Of a stretch of DNA of 64,000 bases, positions 7,216 through 16,511 are shown one piece after another (the first letter of the stretch is position 1; each line of letters starts with the position of its first letter). The notes beneath the pieces were generated by a model. It saw only the letters and a list, made by a program, of their open reading frames with translations, was not told the DNA's origin and searched no databases. Position numbers and translations under genes: made by a program. This stretch comes from Pelomonas nitida (GTDB lineage Bacteria > Pseudomonadota > Gammaproteobacteria > Burkholderiales > Burkholderiaceae_C): contig NZ_JBIGIA010000011.1 in assembly GCF_043555975.1 (NCBI RefSeq), forward strand, positions 162,604 to 226,603. The letters are read 5' to 3'.

Positions 7216-9555
7216 ATGGAAAAGAACAACGCTCCCTTGTCGCCCGCCGAAGCCGCGCTGCGCGACGCCGCCCGTGAGTACCACCGCGCCCCCACGCGCG
7301 GCAAGATCTCCGTCACGCCCACCAAGGCGCTCTCCAACCAGCGCGACCTGTCGCTGGCCTACTCGCCCGGCGTGGCCTACCCCTGCCTCGACATCGAGCG
7401 CGATCCGTCGCTGGCGGCCGAGTTCACGTCGCGCGGCAACCTGGTCGGTGTCATCACCAACGGCACGGCCGTGCTGGGCCTGGGCGACATCGGCCCGCTG
7501 GCCGCCAAGCCGGTCATGGAAGGCAAGGGCTGCCTGTTCAAGAAGTTCGCGGGTGTCGACGTGTTCGACATCGAACTCGCCGAACGCGACCCCGACAAGC
7601 TCATCGACATCATCGCGGCGATGGAGCCTACGCTGGGCGGCATCAACCTCGAGGACATCAAGGCGCCCGAGTGCTTCTACATCGAGCGCGAACTGTCCAA
7701 GCGCATGAACATCCCGGTGTTCCACGATGACCAGCACGGCACGGCCATCATCTCCAGCGCCGCGCTGCTGAACGGGCTGGAACTGGTGGGCAAGGACATC
7801 GGCTCGGTCAAGGTGGCCGTGTCCGGCGCCGGCGCCGCGGCCATCGCCTGCCTGGACGTCATGGTGGGCCTGGGCGTGAAGCGCGCGAACGTGTTCGTCT
7901 GCGATTCGCGCGGCGTCATCCAGTCCGAGCGTGAAGACGCCAAGGCCGGCAAGCTCGACGATTCCAAGCAGCGCTACTGCCAGGTCACGTCGGCGCGCAC
8001 GCTGGCCGACGTGGTGGCCGGTGCCGACGTCTTCCTCGGCTGCTCGGCGGCCGGCGTGCTCAGTGCCGACATGGTCAAGACCATGGGCACGCAGCCCATC
8101 ATCCTGGCGCTGGCCAACCCCGAGCCGGAGATCCGCCCCGAGCTGGCCAAGGCCGTGCGGCCCGACTGCATCGTCGCCACGGGCCGCAGCGACTACCCCA
8201 ACCAGGTCAACAACGTCCTGTGCTTCCCCTACATCTTCCGTGGCGCGCTGGACTGCGGCGCCACCAAGATCACCGAGGGCATGAAGCTGGCCTGCGTGCG
8301 CGAGATCGCCGCGCTGGCCAAGGCCGAGACGAGTGACGAAGTGGCCGCAGCCTACGCCGGCCAGGAGCTGGCGTTCGGCCCCGACTACCTGATCCCCAAG
8401 CCCTTCGACGCGCGGCTGATCCTGCGCATCGCGCCGGCCGTGGCGGCCGCCGCGGCGGCCGATGGCGTGGCCACGCGCCCGATCGACGACCTGGCGGCCT
8501 ATCGCCAGTCGCTGGAGCGCTTCGTCTACCAGACCGGCATGTTCATGCGCCCGGTGTTCTCGGCCGCCAAGGCCATGGGCGCGTCGGGCTCGCCGGCCCG
8601 CGTCATCTATGCCGAAGGCGAGGACGAGCGCGTGCTGCGCGCCGTGCAGGTGGCGCTGGATGAAGGCCTGGCCAAGCCCACCCTGATCGGCCGCCCGGCG
8701 GTGCTCGAAGCGCGCATCCAGCGCGCCGGCCTGCGCCTGAAGCTGGGCGACGACGTGGCCGTCATCGACCCCGAGGACGACCCGCGCTTCCGCCAGTACT
8801 GGGAGGCCTATCACGCCCGCATGAAGCGCAACGGCGTGACGCCCGAGATGGCCAAGTCGGCCGTGCGGCGCTCCAACACCGCCATCGGCGCGCTGGCCCT
8901 CGAGCTGGGCGACGCGGACGCGATGATCTGCGGCATGGTGGGTCGTTTCGACCGCCACCTGGAGCAGGTGCGAGACCTTGTCGGCCTGCGTGCCGGCGCG
9001 CGTCAGTTCGCGGCGATGAACGCGCTGATGCTGGAGAAGATGACGCTGTTCATCACCGACACCTTCGTCAACGACGACCCGACGGCCGAGGAGCTGGCCG
9101 ACATCGCCGCCATGGCGGCCGAGGAAGTCAGCCGCTTCGGCCTGCCGCCCAAGGCAGCCTTCGTCAGCCACTCGATGTTCGGCTCCAGCACACGGCCGTC
9201 GGCGCTGAAGATGCGCCGCGCGCACGAGCTGTTCTCCGCCGCCCACCCCGAGGTGGAATGCGACGGCGAGATGCACGGCGATGCGGCGCTGTCGGAAAGC
9301 GTGCGCCACGCCTTCCTGCCCGACAGCAAGCTCACGGGTGCCGCCAACCTGCTGGTGCTGCCGACGCTGGACGCCGCCAACATCCTGTTCAACGTGCTGA
9401 AGATCAGCGCCAGCCAGGGTGTGACCATCGGCCCCATCCTGCTGGGTGCGGCCCGGCCGGTGCACATCCTGACGCCGTCGGCCACGGTGCGCCGCATCGT
9501 CAACATGACGGCGCTGGCGGCGGCTGACGTGCTGGAAGCGAAGAACGCCGGCTGA
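7216..9555 (+). CDS. maeB: NADP-dependent malic enzyme with phosphotransacetylase-like domain
   Basis: 779 aa. The N-terminal malic domain and NAD(P)-binding domain (about residues 1-430) include SLAYSPGVAYPC, the catalytic-region motif FHDDQHGTAI and the dinucleotide fold KVAVSGAGAAAIACL. The C-terminal about 330 residues match phosphate acetyl/butyryltransferase (VIYAEGEDERVLRAVQ, SHSMFGSS, CDGEMHGDAAL). In the MaeB hybrid family this domain has a regulatory role, with acetyl-CoA sensing reported for E. coli. It decarboxylates malate to pyruvate, giving NADPH. The ATG at 7216 gives MEKNNAPLSPAEAALRDAA, a typical start; the upstream frame is not conserved in character. Confidence 0.95.
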   Translation: MEKNNAPLSPAEAALRDAAREYHRAPTRGKISVTPTKALSNQRDLSLAYSPGVAYPCLDIERDPSLAAEFTSRGNLVGVITNGTAVLGLGDIGPLAAKPVMEGKGCLFKKFAGVDVFDIELAERDPDKLIDIIAAMEPTLGGINLEDIKAPECFYIERELSKRMNIPVFHDDQHGTAIISSAALLNGLELVGKDIGSVKVAVSGAGAAAIACLDVMVGLGVKRANVFVCDSRGVIQSEREDAKAGKLDDSKQRYCQVTSARTLADVVAGADVFLGCSAAGVLSADMVKTMGTQPIILALANPEPEIRPELAKAVRPDCIVATGRSDYPNQVNNVLCFPYIFRGALDCGATKITEGMKLACVREIAALAKAETSDEVAAAYAGQELAFGPDYLIPKPFDARLILRIAPAVAAAAAADGVATRPIDDLAAYRQSLERFVYQTGMFMRPVFSAAKAMGASGSPARVIYAEGEDERVLRAVQVALDEGLAKPTLIGRPAVLEARIQRAGLRLKLGDDVAVIDPEDDPRFRQYWEAYHARMKRNGVTPEMAKSAVRRSNTAIGALALELGDADAMICGMVGRFDRHLEQVRDLVGLRAGARQFAAMNALMLEKMTLFITDTFVNDDPTAEELADIAAMAAEEVSRFGLPPKAAFVSHSMFGSSTRPSALKMRRAHELFSAAHPEVECDGEMHGDAALSESVRHAFLPDSKLTGAANLLVLPTLDAANILFNVLKISASQGVTIGPILLGAARPVHILTPSATVRRIVNMTALAAADVLEAKNAG

Positions 9556-9565
9556 GCGGCGCGGG

Positions 9566-9596
9566 CTGCGCGGCCGCCTGACCGGTGGCCGCGCAG
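9566..9596 (+). terminator. strong GC hairpin after maeB, terminator-like without T-run
   Basis: The perfect 10-bp stem CTGCGCGGCC (9566-9575) pairs with GGCCGCGCAG (9587-9596) with an 11-base loop, 11 bases after the maeB stop. There is no downstream T-tract, so it may protect a 3' end or act in Rho-dependent termination rather than as a classic intrinsic terminator. Confidence 0.4.
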
Positions 9597-9626
9597 TGCC
9601 CCGGCTGTAACTGAACGATCAAAGAC

Positions 9627-10121
9627 ATGAGCGTTGACCAGGCCGTTCGCCTCGAAGCCCTCGACCCCGGCCACCCCCAGGCCCAGGCGCTGATGGCGCA
9701 GTCCGAGGCGCTGATGAGCGCGCTCTACCCGAGCGAGAGCAACCATTTCGAGCCGGCCTCGGGCCTGCGCCCGCCCGGCGGCCGCTTCTTCGGCGCCTGG
9801 CAGGGCGAGCGCCTGCTGGGCTGCGGCGGCGTGAAGTGCTTCGTGGCCGGCGATGAGCCGGCGTACGGCGAGATCAAGCGGCTTTTCGTGCGGGACGAGG
9901 CCCGTGGCCGCGGCTTGGCCAAGCGCCTGATGGCGCTCCTCGAAGCCGAGCTGCAGGGGCTGGGCATCGAGGTGGCGAGGCTTGAAACGGGCATCTACCA
10001 GCCGGAGGCGCTGGCGCTGTACCGGGGCCTCGGTTATGCCGAGCGCCCGCCCTTCGGCGGCTATGCGCTCGACCCCTTGAGTGTTTTCTTCGAGAAGCGT
10101 CTGGCGCCGCCGGCGGGCTGA
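9627..10121 (+). CDS. GNAT family N-acetyltransferase
   Basis: 164 aa single-domain protein with the GNAT core: strand pair GGRFFGAWQGERLLGCGG, then IKRLFVRDEARGRGLAKRL, which contains the acetyl-CoA pyrophosphate loop (R-G-R-G-L-A), then VARLETGIYQPEALALYRGLGY and a final strand. The substrate is unknown; the sequence resembles the many small GNATs that acetylate amino acids or amines. It sits between maeB and pyk with short gaps. Confidence 0.85.
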   Translation: MSVDQAVRLEALDPGHPQAQALMAQSEALMSALYPSESNHFEPASGLRPPGGRFFGAWQGERLLGCGGVKCFVAGDEPAYGEIKRLFVRDEARGRGLAKRLMALLEAELQGLGIEVARLETGIYQPEALALYRGLGYAERPPFGGYALDPLSVFFEKRLAPPAG

Positions 10122-10192
10122 AACGCGACGAAACTTCTGGCGGCCGGCGCGGCCCATAATTCCGCCGCTTCAGATAAGCCACGAGACAAGCC

Positions 10193-11623
10193 ATGACCCG
10201 CGCCACCAAGATCGTCGCCACCCTCGGCCCCGCTTCCAACACGCCGGAGGTGCTCGAAAAGATGATCCGCGCCGGCGTCGACGTCGTGCGGCTCAACTTC
10301 TCGCACGGCAAGGCCCAGGACCACATCGACCGCGCGAACATGGTGCGCGCGGCGGCCGAGCGCGTCGGCAAGTCGGTGGCCATCATGGCCGACCTGCAAG
10401 GCCCCAAGATCCGCGTCGGCAAGTTCGAGAACGGCAAGATCGAGCTGATTCCCGGCAACAAGTTCATCCTGGATGCCGACCGCACCGAGCTGGGCAACCA
10501 GGACATCGCCGGCCTGGACTACAAGGAACTGCCGCGCGACGTGAAGCCCGGCGACACGTTGCTGCTCAACGACGGCCTGCTGGTGCTGACCGTCGACCAT
10601 GTGCGTGGCGCGCAGGTGCACACCACCGTCAAGCTGGGCGGCGAACTGTCCAACAACAAGGGCATCAACAAGCAGGGCGGCGGCCTCACGGCGCCGGCGC
10701 TGACCGGCAAGGACATGGAGGACATCAAGACGGCGATGTCTTTCCAGTGCGAGTACCTGGCGGTGAGCTTCCCGAAGAACGCCACCGACATGGAGATGGC
10801 GCGCCAGCTCGCCAACGTGGCCGGCGAGCCCTACCGGCACAAGCCGGCCATGATCGCCAAGATCGAGCGCTACGAGGCCATTCCCCACCTCGAAGCCATC
10901 CTGAAGGCCAGCGACGGCATCATGGTGGCGCGCGGCGACCTGGCCGTGGAAGTGGGCAACGCGGCCGTGCCGGCGCTGCAAAAACGCATGATCAAGATGG
11001 CGCGTGAGCTGGACAAGGTGTCCATCACGGCCACGCAGATGATGGAGTCCATGATCGTGAACCCGGTGCCCACGCGCGCCGAGGTCAGTGACGTGGCCAA
11101 CGCCGTGCTGGACGGCACCGACGCCGTCATGCTGTCGGCCGAGACGGCCGCCGGCAAGTTCCCGATCGAGACCGTCGAGCAGATGGCCGCCATCGCGCTG
11201 GAGGCCGAGCGCGCCGAGTTCGTCACGCTGGACACCGACTTCGCCGGCCGCCAGTTCGGTCGCATCGACCAGTCCATCGCGATGGGCGCGCTGTTCACGG
11301 CGCATCACCTCGGTTGCAAGGCCATCCTGGCGCTGACCGAGTCGGGCTCCACCGCGCTGTGGATGAGCCGCCACCGCATCAACGTGCCCATCTTCGGCCT
11401 GACCAGCCAGGTCGTCAGCCAGCGCCGCATGGCGCTGTACCGCAACGTCACGCCGCTGCTGATGCCGCAGTTCAATGACCGCGACGAGGCGCTGGCGGCG
11501 GCCGAGAAGCTGCTGGTGGAGCGCGGCGTGCTGATGCCGGGCGACACCTACGCCATCACCTGCGGCGAGCCCATGGGCTATCCCGGTGGCACCAACATGC
11601 TGAAGGTCTGCCGCGTCAACTGA
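10193..11623 (+). CDS. pyk: pyruvate kinase
   Basis: Converts phosphoenolpyruvate and ADP to pyruvate and ATP. The start MTRATKIVATLGPAS and the order of blocks are typical: GVDVVRLNFSHG, MADLQGPKIR, the B-domain insert, AKIERYEAI, GIMVARGDLAVE, SITATQMMESMI and LSAETAAGKFP, then the C-terminal allosteric domain. The 476 aa length is normal for the bacterial type II enzyme. In many Burkholderiales pyk lies next to pgk; here maeB and a GNAT gene lie between them. Confidence 0.97.
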   Translation: MTRATKIVATLGPASNTPEVLEKMIRAGVDVVRLNFSHGKAQDHIDRANMVRAAAERVGKSVAIMADLQGPKIRVGKFENGKIELIPGNKFILDADRTELGNQDIAGLDYKELPRDVKPGDTLLLNDGLLVLTVDHVRGAQVHTTVKLGGELSNNKGINKQGGGLTAPALTGKDMEDIKTAMSFQCEYLAVSFPKNATDMEMARQLANVAGEPYRHKPAMIAKIERYEAIPHLEAILKASDGIMVARGDLAVEVGNAAVPALQKRMIKMARELDKVSITATQMMESMIVNPVPTRAEVSDVANAVLDGTDAVMLSAETAAGKFPIETVEQMAAIALEAERAEFVTLDTDFAGRQFGRIDQSIAMGALFTAHHLGCKAILALTESGSTALWMSRHRINVPIFGLTSQVVSQRRMALYRNVTPLLMPQFNDRDEALAAAEKLLVERGVLMPGDTYAITCGEPMGYPGGTNMLKVCRVN

Positions 11624-11719
11624 CGCCCCCTCAGCGGCTTCGCCGGCCCCTCACGGAGCCGCTGGCTGGGAAGCCGGCGGCGGGCGGCGGCTTCGTGAAC
11701 TCCATCGTGGGGCGGCGGT

Positions 11720-12970
11720 TCAGCTCACCGCCAGTGCCAGGACCGTCAGCGTCATGACGCCGGTGGCCAGCCAGCCCAGCACGCGCAGCCGCCTGCCGAT
11801 GGCGTGGCCGCCCATGACGGACGGGCGCGTGGCCAGCACCATCATCGCCACCATGATGGGCACGGCCGTGACGCCGTTGAACACGGCCGACCAGAACAAC
11901 TCCTTGACCGGGTCCATCGGCGTGAAGCACAGCGCCACGCCGCCCAGCGTCGCGGCGGCGATGACGCTGTAGAAGCCGCGCCCCTCGCCCCGTTCGAGCT
12001 TGAGGTTGAGCGAGCCGCGCCAGCCGGCCACCTCGGCCACGGCATAGGCGGCCGAGCCCGCCAGCACCGGCACGGCCAGCATGCCGGTGCCGATGATGCC
12101 CAGCGCGAACAGCAGCGCCGCGTGCTCGCCCGCGAGCGGGCGCAGCGCCTCCACGGCCTGGGCCGAGGTCTGGATGTCGGTGAGGCCGGCGGCGTGCAGC
12201 GTGACGGCCGTGGACAGCATGATGAAGAAGGCGATGAGGTTGGAGAACCCCATGCCGATGTTGGTGTCGAACTTGATGCGGCGCAGGTGCTGCTTGACCT
12301 CCTGCGGCGTGTGCGGTTCGCCCGCACCGGCGGCGCGGTCCTCCACCTCCTGGCTGGCCTGCCAGAAGAACAGGTAGGGGCTGATCGTCGTGCCGAACAG
12401 CGCCACGATCATCAGCAGCGTGTCGCGGTTCCAGTGGATGTCGGGGTGCAGCGTGCGCACCAGCACGTCGCGCCAGTCCAGGTGCAGCACCAGCACCACG
12501 CCCACATAGGCCAGCAGGGCCAGCGTCAGCCACTTGAGCCAGCGCACATAGCTCTGGTAGGGCAGGAAGACCTGCATGACCGCGCTGGCCAGGCCGAAGG
12601 TGAGGGCGTAGACATGGGTCGAGCCGCCCAGCAGCAGGCGCAGCGCTTCCGCCATGGCGGCGATGTCGGCGGCGATGTTCAGCGTGTTGGCGGCCAGCAG
12701 CAGCCCCACCAGCGCCAGCAGCACGGGCCGGGGGAAGGCCCGCTTGAAGTTGGCGGCCAGGCCTTTGCCGGTCACATAGCCGATGCGCGCGCTGACGATC
12801 TGGATGGCGGCCATCAGCGGCAGCGTGATGACCAGGCTCCACAGCATCGAGTGGCCGAACTGCGCGCCGGCCTGGGAGTAGGTCGCGATGCCGCTCGGGT
12901 CGTCGTCGGCGGCTCCGGTGATGAGGCCGGGGCCGAGTTGGCGGAGGGCGAGGCGGAGTCGATTGAGCAT
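11720..12970 (-). CDS. Nramp-family divalent metal transporter
   Basis: 416 aa with about 11 hydrophobic segments. The first helix carries ITGAADDDPSGIATYSQ, the Nramp-family variant in which the DPGN metal site of MntH reads DPSG. Helix 6 region sequences (LFALGIIGTGMLAVPVLAGSAAYAVAE) fit the family. It likely moves Mn2+, Fe2+ or a related divalent cation across the inner membrane with protons; the altered site makes ion choice uncertain. It is convergent with pyk and divergent from the glycosyltransferase at 13082, with 111 bases between their starts. Confidence 0.88.
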   Translation of the reverse strand: MLNRLRLALRQLGPGLITGAADDDPSGIATYSQAGAQFGHSMLWSLVITLPLMAAIQIVSARIGYVTGKGLAANFKRAFPRPVLLALVGLLLAANTLNIAADIAAMAEALRLLLGGSTHVYALTFGLASAVMQVFLPYQSYVRWLKWLTLALLAYVGVVLVLHLDWRDVLVRTLHPDIHWNRDTLLMIVALFGTTISPYLFFWQASQEVEDRAAGAGEPHTPQEVKQHLRRIKFDTNIGMGFSNLIAFFIMLSTAVTLHAAGLTDIQTSAQAVEALRPLAGEHAALLFALGIIGTGMLAVPVLAGSAAYAVAEVAGWRGSLNLKLERGEGRGFYSVIAAATLGGVALCFTPMDPVKELFWSAVFNGVTAVPIMVAMMVLATRPSVMGGHAIGRRLRVLGWLATGVMTLTVLALAVS

Positions 12971-13081
12971 GGCGACAGCCTAATCGTGCAAGCCTGTGCG
13001 ACCTGGTGGGCGCGGGCGCGGGAAAGGCTGCGGTCAGTCACCCACAAGCCGGCTGTCATACCCACGCCCAAGAATTTGCCC

Positions 13082-14038
13082 ATGACTGCCGCGCCCCGAG
13101 ATCCCGCTGCCAGCCTGGACGTGGTTCTGCCGGCGTTCAACGAGGCTGCCAACCTGCCCGCACTGTTCGCGCAACTGCGGCGTGTGCTGAGCGCGCTGAC
13201 GCCACGCTGGCGCATCCTGCTCATCGACGATGGCAGTGGCGACGACACCGCCGCCGTGGCGCTTGGCGCCATCCGCGCGGGCCTGCCGCTGCGCTACGTG
13301 AGGCTGTCGCGCAACTTCGGCAAGGAGGCGGCGCTGACCGCCGGCCTGGCGCTGGCCGACGCCGACCGGGTGGTACTGATGGACGCCGATGGGCAGCACG
13401 CGCCGGAGCTGGTGGCCGCCATGCACCAAGCCTGGCTGGGCGGCGCCGACATGGCTTGCGCGGTGCGCTCCAACCGCGATGAGGAGGGCTGGGTCAAGCG
13501 CCTGGGCACGCGGCTGTTCTACCGCTTCGTCAACGCGTTCACGCGGCTGCACATTCCGCCGGACGCCGGCGACTTCCGGCTGCTGGATCGCCGTGTCGTG
13601 CAGGCGCTGAATGCGCTGCCCGAGCGCAACCGTTTCATGAAGGGCTTGTATGCCTGGGTGGGCTATCGCACGGAGTTCCTGCCCTACAAGCCCAGGCCGC
13701 GCGTCGGCGGGCGCACGCATTTCTCGCTGGGCCGCCTGCTGCAGCTGGCCTTCACCGGGGTCACCGCGTTCAGCAACCTGCCGCTGCGCATCTGGAGTTC
13801 GCTGGGCGGCGTCATCGCGCTGGTGGCCTTGGGCTATGGCGGCTGGATCGCCGTGGAGCACCTGCTGTATGGCCACCCCATCCCGGGCTGGCCTACCGTC
13901 GTCGTCGGGCTGATGTTCTTCAGCGGCGTGCAGCTGCTGTCCATCGGCATCATCGGCGAGTACGTGGGACGCATCTTCGACGAGGTCAAGCAGCGGCCGG
14001 TCTATCTCGTCGCGCAGGACACGGGCGCCCCGACATGA
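13082..14038 (+). CDS. polyprenyl-phosphate glycosyltransferase (GT2; ArnC/FlmF2/GtrB-like)
   Basis: 318 aa. The N-terminal GT-A domain has LDVVLPAFNEAANLPALF, LLIDDGSGDDT, RLSRNFGKEAALTAGL and VVLMDADGQHAPEL, giving the DxD-type metal site. The C-terminus has two membrane helices (about residues 235-305) ending GEYVGRIFDEVKQRPVYLV. This is the architecture of enzymes that load a sugar onto undecaprenyl phosphate on the cytoplasmic face. It overlaps the deacetylase gene by 4 bases (ATGA), which is strong coupling. With the YdjC-type deacetylase and the ArnT-type protein it suggests lipid A aminosugar addition. The ATG at 13082 gives a normal start; the frame extends upstream without family-like sequence. 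Confidence 0.9.
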   Translation: MTAAPRDPAASLDVVLPAFNEAANLPALFAQLRRVLSALTPRWRILLIDDGSGDDTAAVALGAIRAGLPLRYVRLSRNFGKEAALTAGLALADADRVVLMDADGQHAPELVAAMHQAWLGGADMACAVRSNRDEEGWVKRLGTRLFYRFVNAFTRLHIPPDAGDFRLLDRRVVQALNALPERNRFMKGLYAWVGYRTEFLPYKPRPRVGGRTHFSLGRLLQLAFTGVTAFSNLPLRIWSSLGGVIALVALGYGGWIAVEHLLYGHPIPGWPTVVVGLMFFSGVQLLSIGIIGEYVGRIFDEVKQRPVYLVAQDTGAPT

Positions 14039-14826
14039 CGCGGCCCCGCCGGCTGGCCGTCTGCGCGGACGACTATGGCCAGGGCGCGGCCGTCGACCGC
14101 GGCATCCTCGCGCTGGCGCAGCAGGGGCGGCTCACGGCCTTCAGCTGCCTGGTCACATCGCCGCGGTGGGCGCATGCGGGCCTGGCGCTGCCCGACGGCG
14201 GCGTGGCCACCGGGCTGCATGTCAACCTGACCGAGGGCGAGCCGCTGAGCCCCGCCCTGCGCAAGCACTGGCCCCGCTTTCCGCGCCTGGGGGCGCTCAT
14301 CGCGCTGGCTCATCTGGGCCGGCTGCCGGCGGCGCTGGCCGGCGAGGTTCAGGAGCAGCTACGCCGCTTCGTCGACGTCACCGGGCGAGGCCCCGCGTTC
14401 ATCGACGGTCACCAGCACGTGCATGCGCTGCCCGGCGTGCGGCCGCTCGTGCTGGCCATGGCGCGCGGGCTGCATCTGCCGGTGCGCAACACGGGCCGCG
14501 TGCTGGGGCCGGGCTTCCCGGTCAAGCGCCGTGTCATCGAGGCTTGCGGCGGCCGGCAGCTGACCGAATGTCTGCACGGGTTGGGCCTGCCGGCGGCGAC
14601 GGCGCTGCTGGGCGTGTACGACTTCGACCCTCGCGCCGACTACCGGGCGCTGATGCGCGGCTGGCTGCGCGAGGCCCCCGACGGCGCGCTGCTGTTCTGC
14701 CACCCGGCCGAGGGCACGGCCGATCCCGGCGACGCCATCGGGGCAGCGCGCGTGCGCGAGATGGCCTATCTCGCGAGCGACGCCTTCACCGCCGACCTGG
14801 CGGAGTTCGGCGTCGTGCTCGGCTGA
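14035..14826 (+). CDS. ChbG/HpnK (YdjC) family carbohydrate deacetylase, NaxD-like
   Basis: 263 aa with the YdjC-fold metal motif LAVCADDYGQGAAVDRGI (paired Asp), LHVNLTEGEPLS, and FIDGHQHVHALPGVRPL (His ligands). The family removes N-acetyl groups from sugars. In Francisella and Bordetella a member called NaxD (LgmC in Bordetella) deacetylates undecaprenyl-phosphate-linked N-acetylhexosamine before transfer to lipid A. The 4-base overlap with the upstream GT2 gene and the neighbouring ArnT-like gene support the same role here by inference. It ends 15 bases before the convergent ArnT-like gene. Confidence 0.88.
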   Translation: MTRPRRLAVCADDYGQGAAVDRGILALAQQGRLTAFSCLVTSPRWAHAGLALPDGGVATGLHVNLTEGEPLSPALRKHWPRFPRLGALIALAHLGRLPAALAGEVQEQLRRFVDVTGRGPAFIDGHQHVHALPGVRPLVLAMARGLHLPVRNTGRVLGPGFPVKRRVIEACGGRQLTECLHGLGLPAATALLGVYDFDPRADYRALMRGWLREAPDGALLFCHPAEGTADPGDAIGAARVREMAYLASDAFTADLAEFGVVLG

Positions 14827-14841
14827 GCCAAGGCCGAGGCC

Positions 14842-16305
14842 TCATGGGCAGTTGCCCGGTGGTGGCAGCGCGTACAGCGTCGCCCGCCGGCCGGTGAAGA
14901 CGGGCTGCGCATCCGGCAGCGCGTGCGCCGGCATGGCGACAAGCCAGAGCCGCCCCGCCGCGCAGCGTTCGCGCGCCAGGCGGGCGGGCGTCCACAGCAC
15001 CTGCTCGCCATGGCCGGGGTCGAAGCGGGCCGCGTCCAGTAACTCGCGCTGCCAGTTGTCGCCGCCTTGCGAGCGCAGCGCGTCCCAATCGGCCAGCACG
15101 GCCGGCGCGGTGGTCAGCCGGGCCTGCAGGCGCAGGTCGAAGAACGGGTCGCCGGTGACGAGCACACGGTCCCCGGGCGCCAGGCGCGCCCGCAGTGCGG
15201 CGCCCACGTCGGCGTCGTCCGGCTTGCCCCAGTGCATGAACGCCGGCACGGCGGCCACGCACAGCAGCGCGCTGACGACCGCCATGCCGCGTGCCGCGCG
15301 GCGGCCGCGCCAGGCCTGCGCCAGCAGCAAGGCCAGCGGCACCAGGGCCGGCAGCACATAGCCCACCAGCTTGGAGCGCGGCGCCGAGAAGAACGCGACG
15401 ACCACGAACACCCACCACAGGTCGACGCTCATGCGGCGCAGCGCTGCCGGCAGCCGCAGGCTCAGCGGCAGCGTGGCGAGCGGCAGCACGGCCAGGAAGA
15501 ACCACCAGGGCTGCGCGTTGTTGAAGCGGGCCTCCGTGTAGCGGCGGAAATGCTGCTCGACGATGAAGTAGTCGAAGAAGCCCGGAAAGCGCTGCTGCAT
15601 GGCCAGCATCCACGGCAGCGCGACCGCGGCGAAGACGCCCAGCGCCAGCGGATGCAGCGCGAAGCGCAGGTCGCCCCAGCGGCGCTGCAGCAGCAGACCC
15701 GGCAGCACCACCAGCCCCGGCAGCACGATGCCGATCAGCCCCTTGGACAGCAGCGCCAGCGCCATCGCGGCCCAGGCGCCGCACAGCCAGGCCAGGCTGC
15801 GCGATGGCAGGGCCCGCCGCACGGCGACGATGGCCAGCGAGATCCACCCGGCCACCAGCATGTCGTGGTTGGCGTACTGGGCGGCCAGGTAGAACAGCGG
15901 CAGCACGGCCAGCGTGACCAGCGCCTGCCGGGCGTCGCCCGTGCCGCCACGCGCTCTTGCCTCGATCCACAGCGCCAGGCCCATCAGCCAGGCGCCCAGC
16001 AGCGGCGCCGCGCGCAGCGCCAACGGCACGGGGCCCAGCAGCTGCAGGGCGGCCATGTCGACCCAGTACATCAGCGGCGGCTTGTGAAAGTAGGGCAGGC
16101 CGTAGAGCGTGGGCGTCAGTGCGTCGCCGCCGGCCAGCATCTCGTAGGCCACGCCGCCATAGCGGCCTTCGTCCGGCAGGGCCACCGGCCGCCAGGGCGC
16201 GCCGGCCAGCAGCCACAGCGCCAGCAGCATCAGCGGCAGGGCGGCGCGCAGCCGCGCCGACGTGAGGGACCGGGGGGCTGTGAGGATCGGAGTCGTGAGC
16301 GCCAT
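14842..16305 (-). CDS. ArnT-like glycosyltransferase (GT39/GT83, lipid A aminosugar transferase candidate)
   Basis: 487 aa polytopic inner-membrane protein. After a first membrane helix comes LPDEGRYGGVAYEMLAGGD, the periplasmic acidic motif typical of ArnT/PMT-fold enzymes, and YFHKPPLMYWVDM. About eleven more hydrophobic stretches and a C-terminal periplasmic domain follow. ArnT-type proteins move a sugar from undecaprenyl phosphate to lipid A phosphates. It is convergent with the GT2-deacetylase pair, so it is expressed from its own promoter. Sequence alone does not show whether the donor carries aminoarabinose, glucosamine or galactosamine. Confidence 0.85.
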   Translation of the reverse strand: MALTTPILTAPRSLTSARLRAALPLMLLALWLLAGAPWRPVALPDEGRYGGVAYEMLAGGDALTPTLYGLPYFHKPPLMYWVDMAALQLLGPVPLALRAAPLLGAWLMGLALWIEARARGGTGDARQALVTLAVLPLFYLAAQYANHDMLVAGWISLAIVAVRRALPSRSLAWLCGAWAAMALALLSKGLIGIVLPGLVVLPGLLLQRRWGDLRFALHPLALGVFAAVALPWMLAMQQRFPGFFDYFIVEQHFRRYTEARFNNAQPWWFFLAVLPLATLPLSLRLPAALRRMSVDLWWVFVVVAFFSAPRSKLVGYVLPALVPLALLLAQAWRGRRAARGMAVVSALLCVAAVPAFMHWGKPDDADVGAALRARLAPGDRVLVTGDPFFDLRLQARLTTAPAVLADWDALRSQGGDNWQRELLDAARFDPGHGEQVLWTPARLARERCAAGRLWLVAMPAHALPDAQPVFTGRRATLYALPPPGNCP

Positions 16306-16451
16306 GGCGCGCCAGCCTAGCGAGCGGGCATGACGGCTTGTTTCGGCCGGCTGACGCCAGGCTGATCGGGGGCTTCCGGCTTCGCGCTGGCGGATGGCGT
16401 CGTGGCGCCGGGCGTGGGCGCAGATATTGACGACGGGTTTGCGCGATATTG

Positions 16452-16511
16452 GTGCGGCAGGCCCAGTTATTGGGCGGGCCGCACGCCGAATATGCGTATT
16501 GCCTTATTCGG
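16452..16511 (+). repeat. two adjacent hairpin-forming inverted repeats
   Basis: Hairpin one has the outer stem GTGCGGC (16452-16458) with GCCGCAC (16478-16484) and the inner stem GCCCA/TGGGC around GTTAT. Hairpin two has the stem CCGAATA (16486-16492) with TATTCGG (16505-16511). They are one base apart and lie in the leader region 430-490 bases before the TonB receptor start. Confidence 0.6.

Noticed and set aside
11632..11664. Inverted repeat CAGCGGCT / AGCCGCTG after pyk
   Set aside because: The loop is 17 bases and there is no T-run on either side, so I could not support it as a bidirectional terminator for pyk and the Nramp gene.
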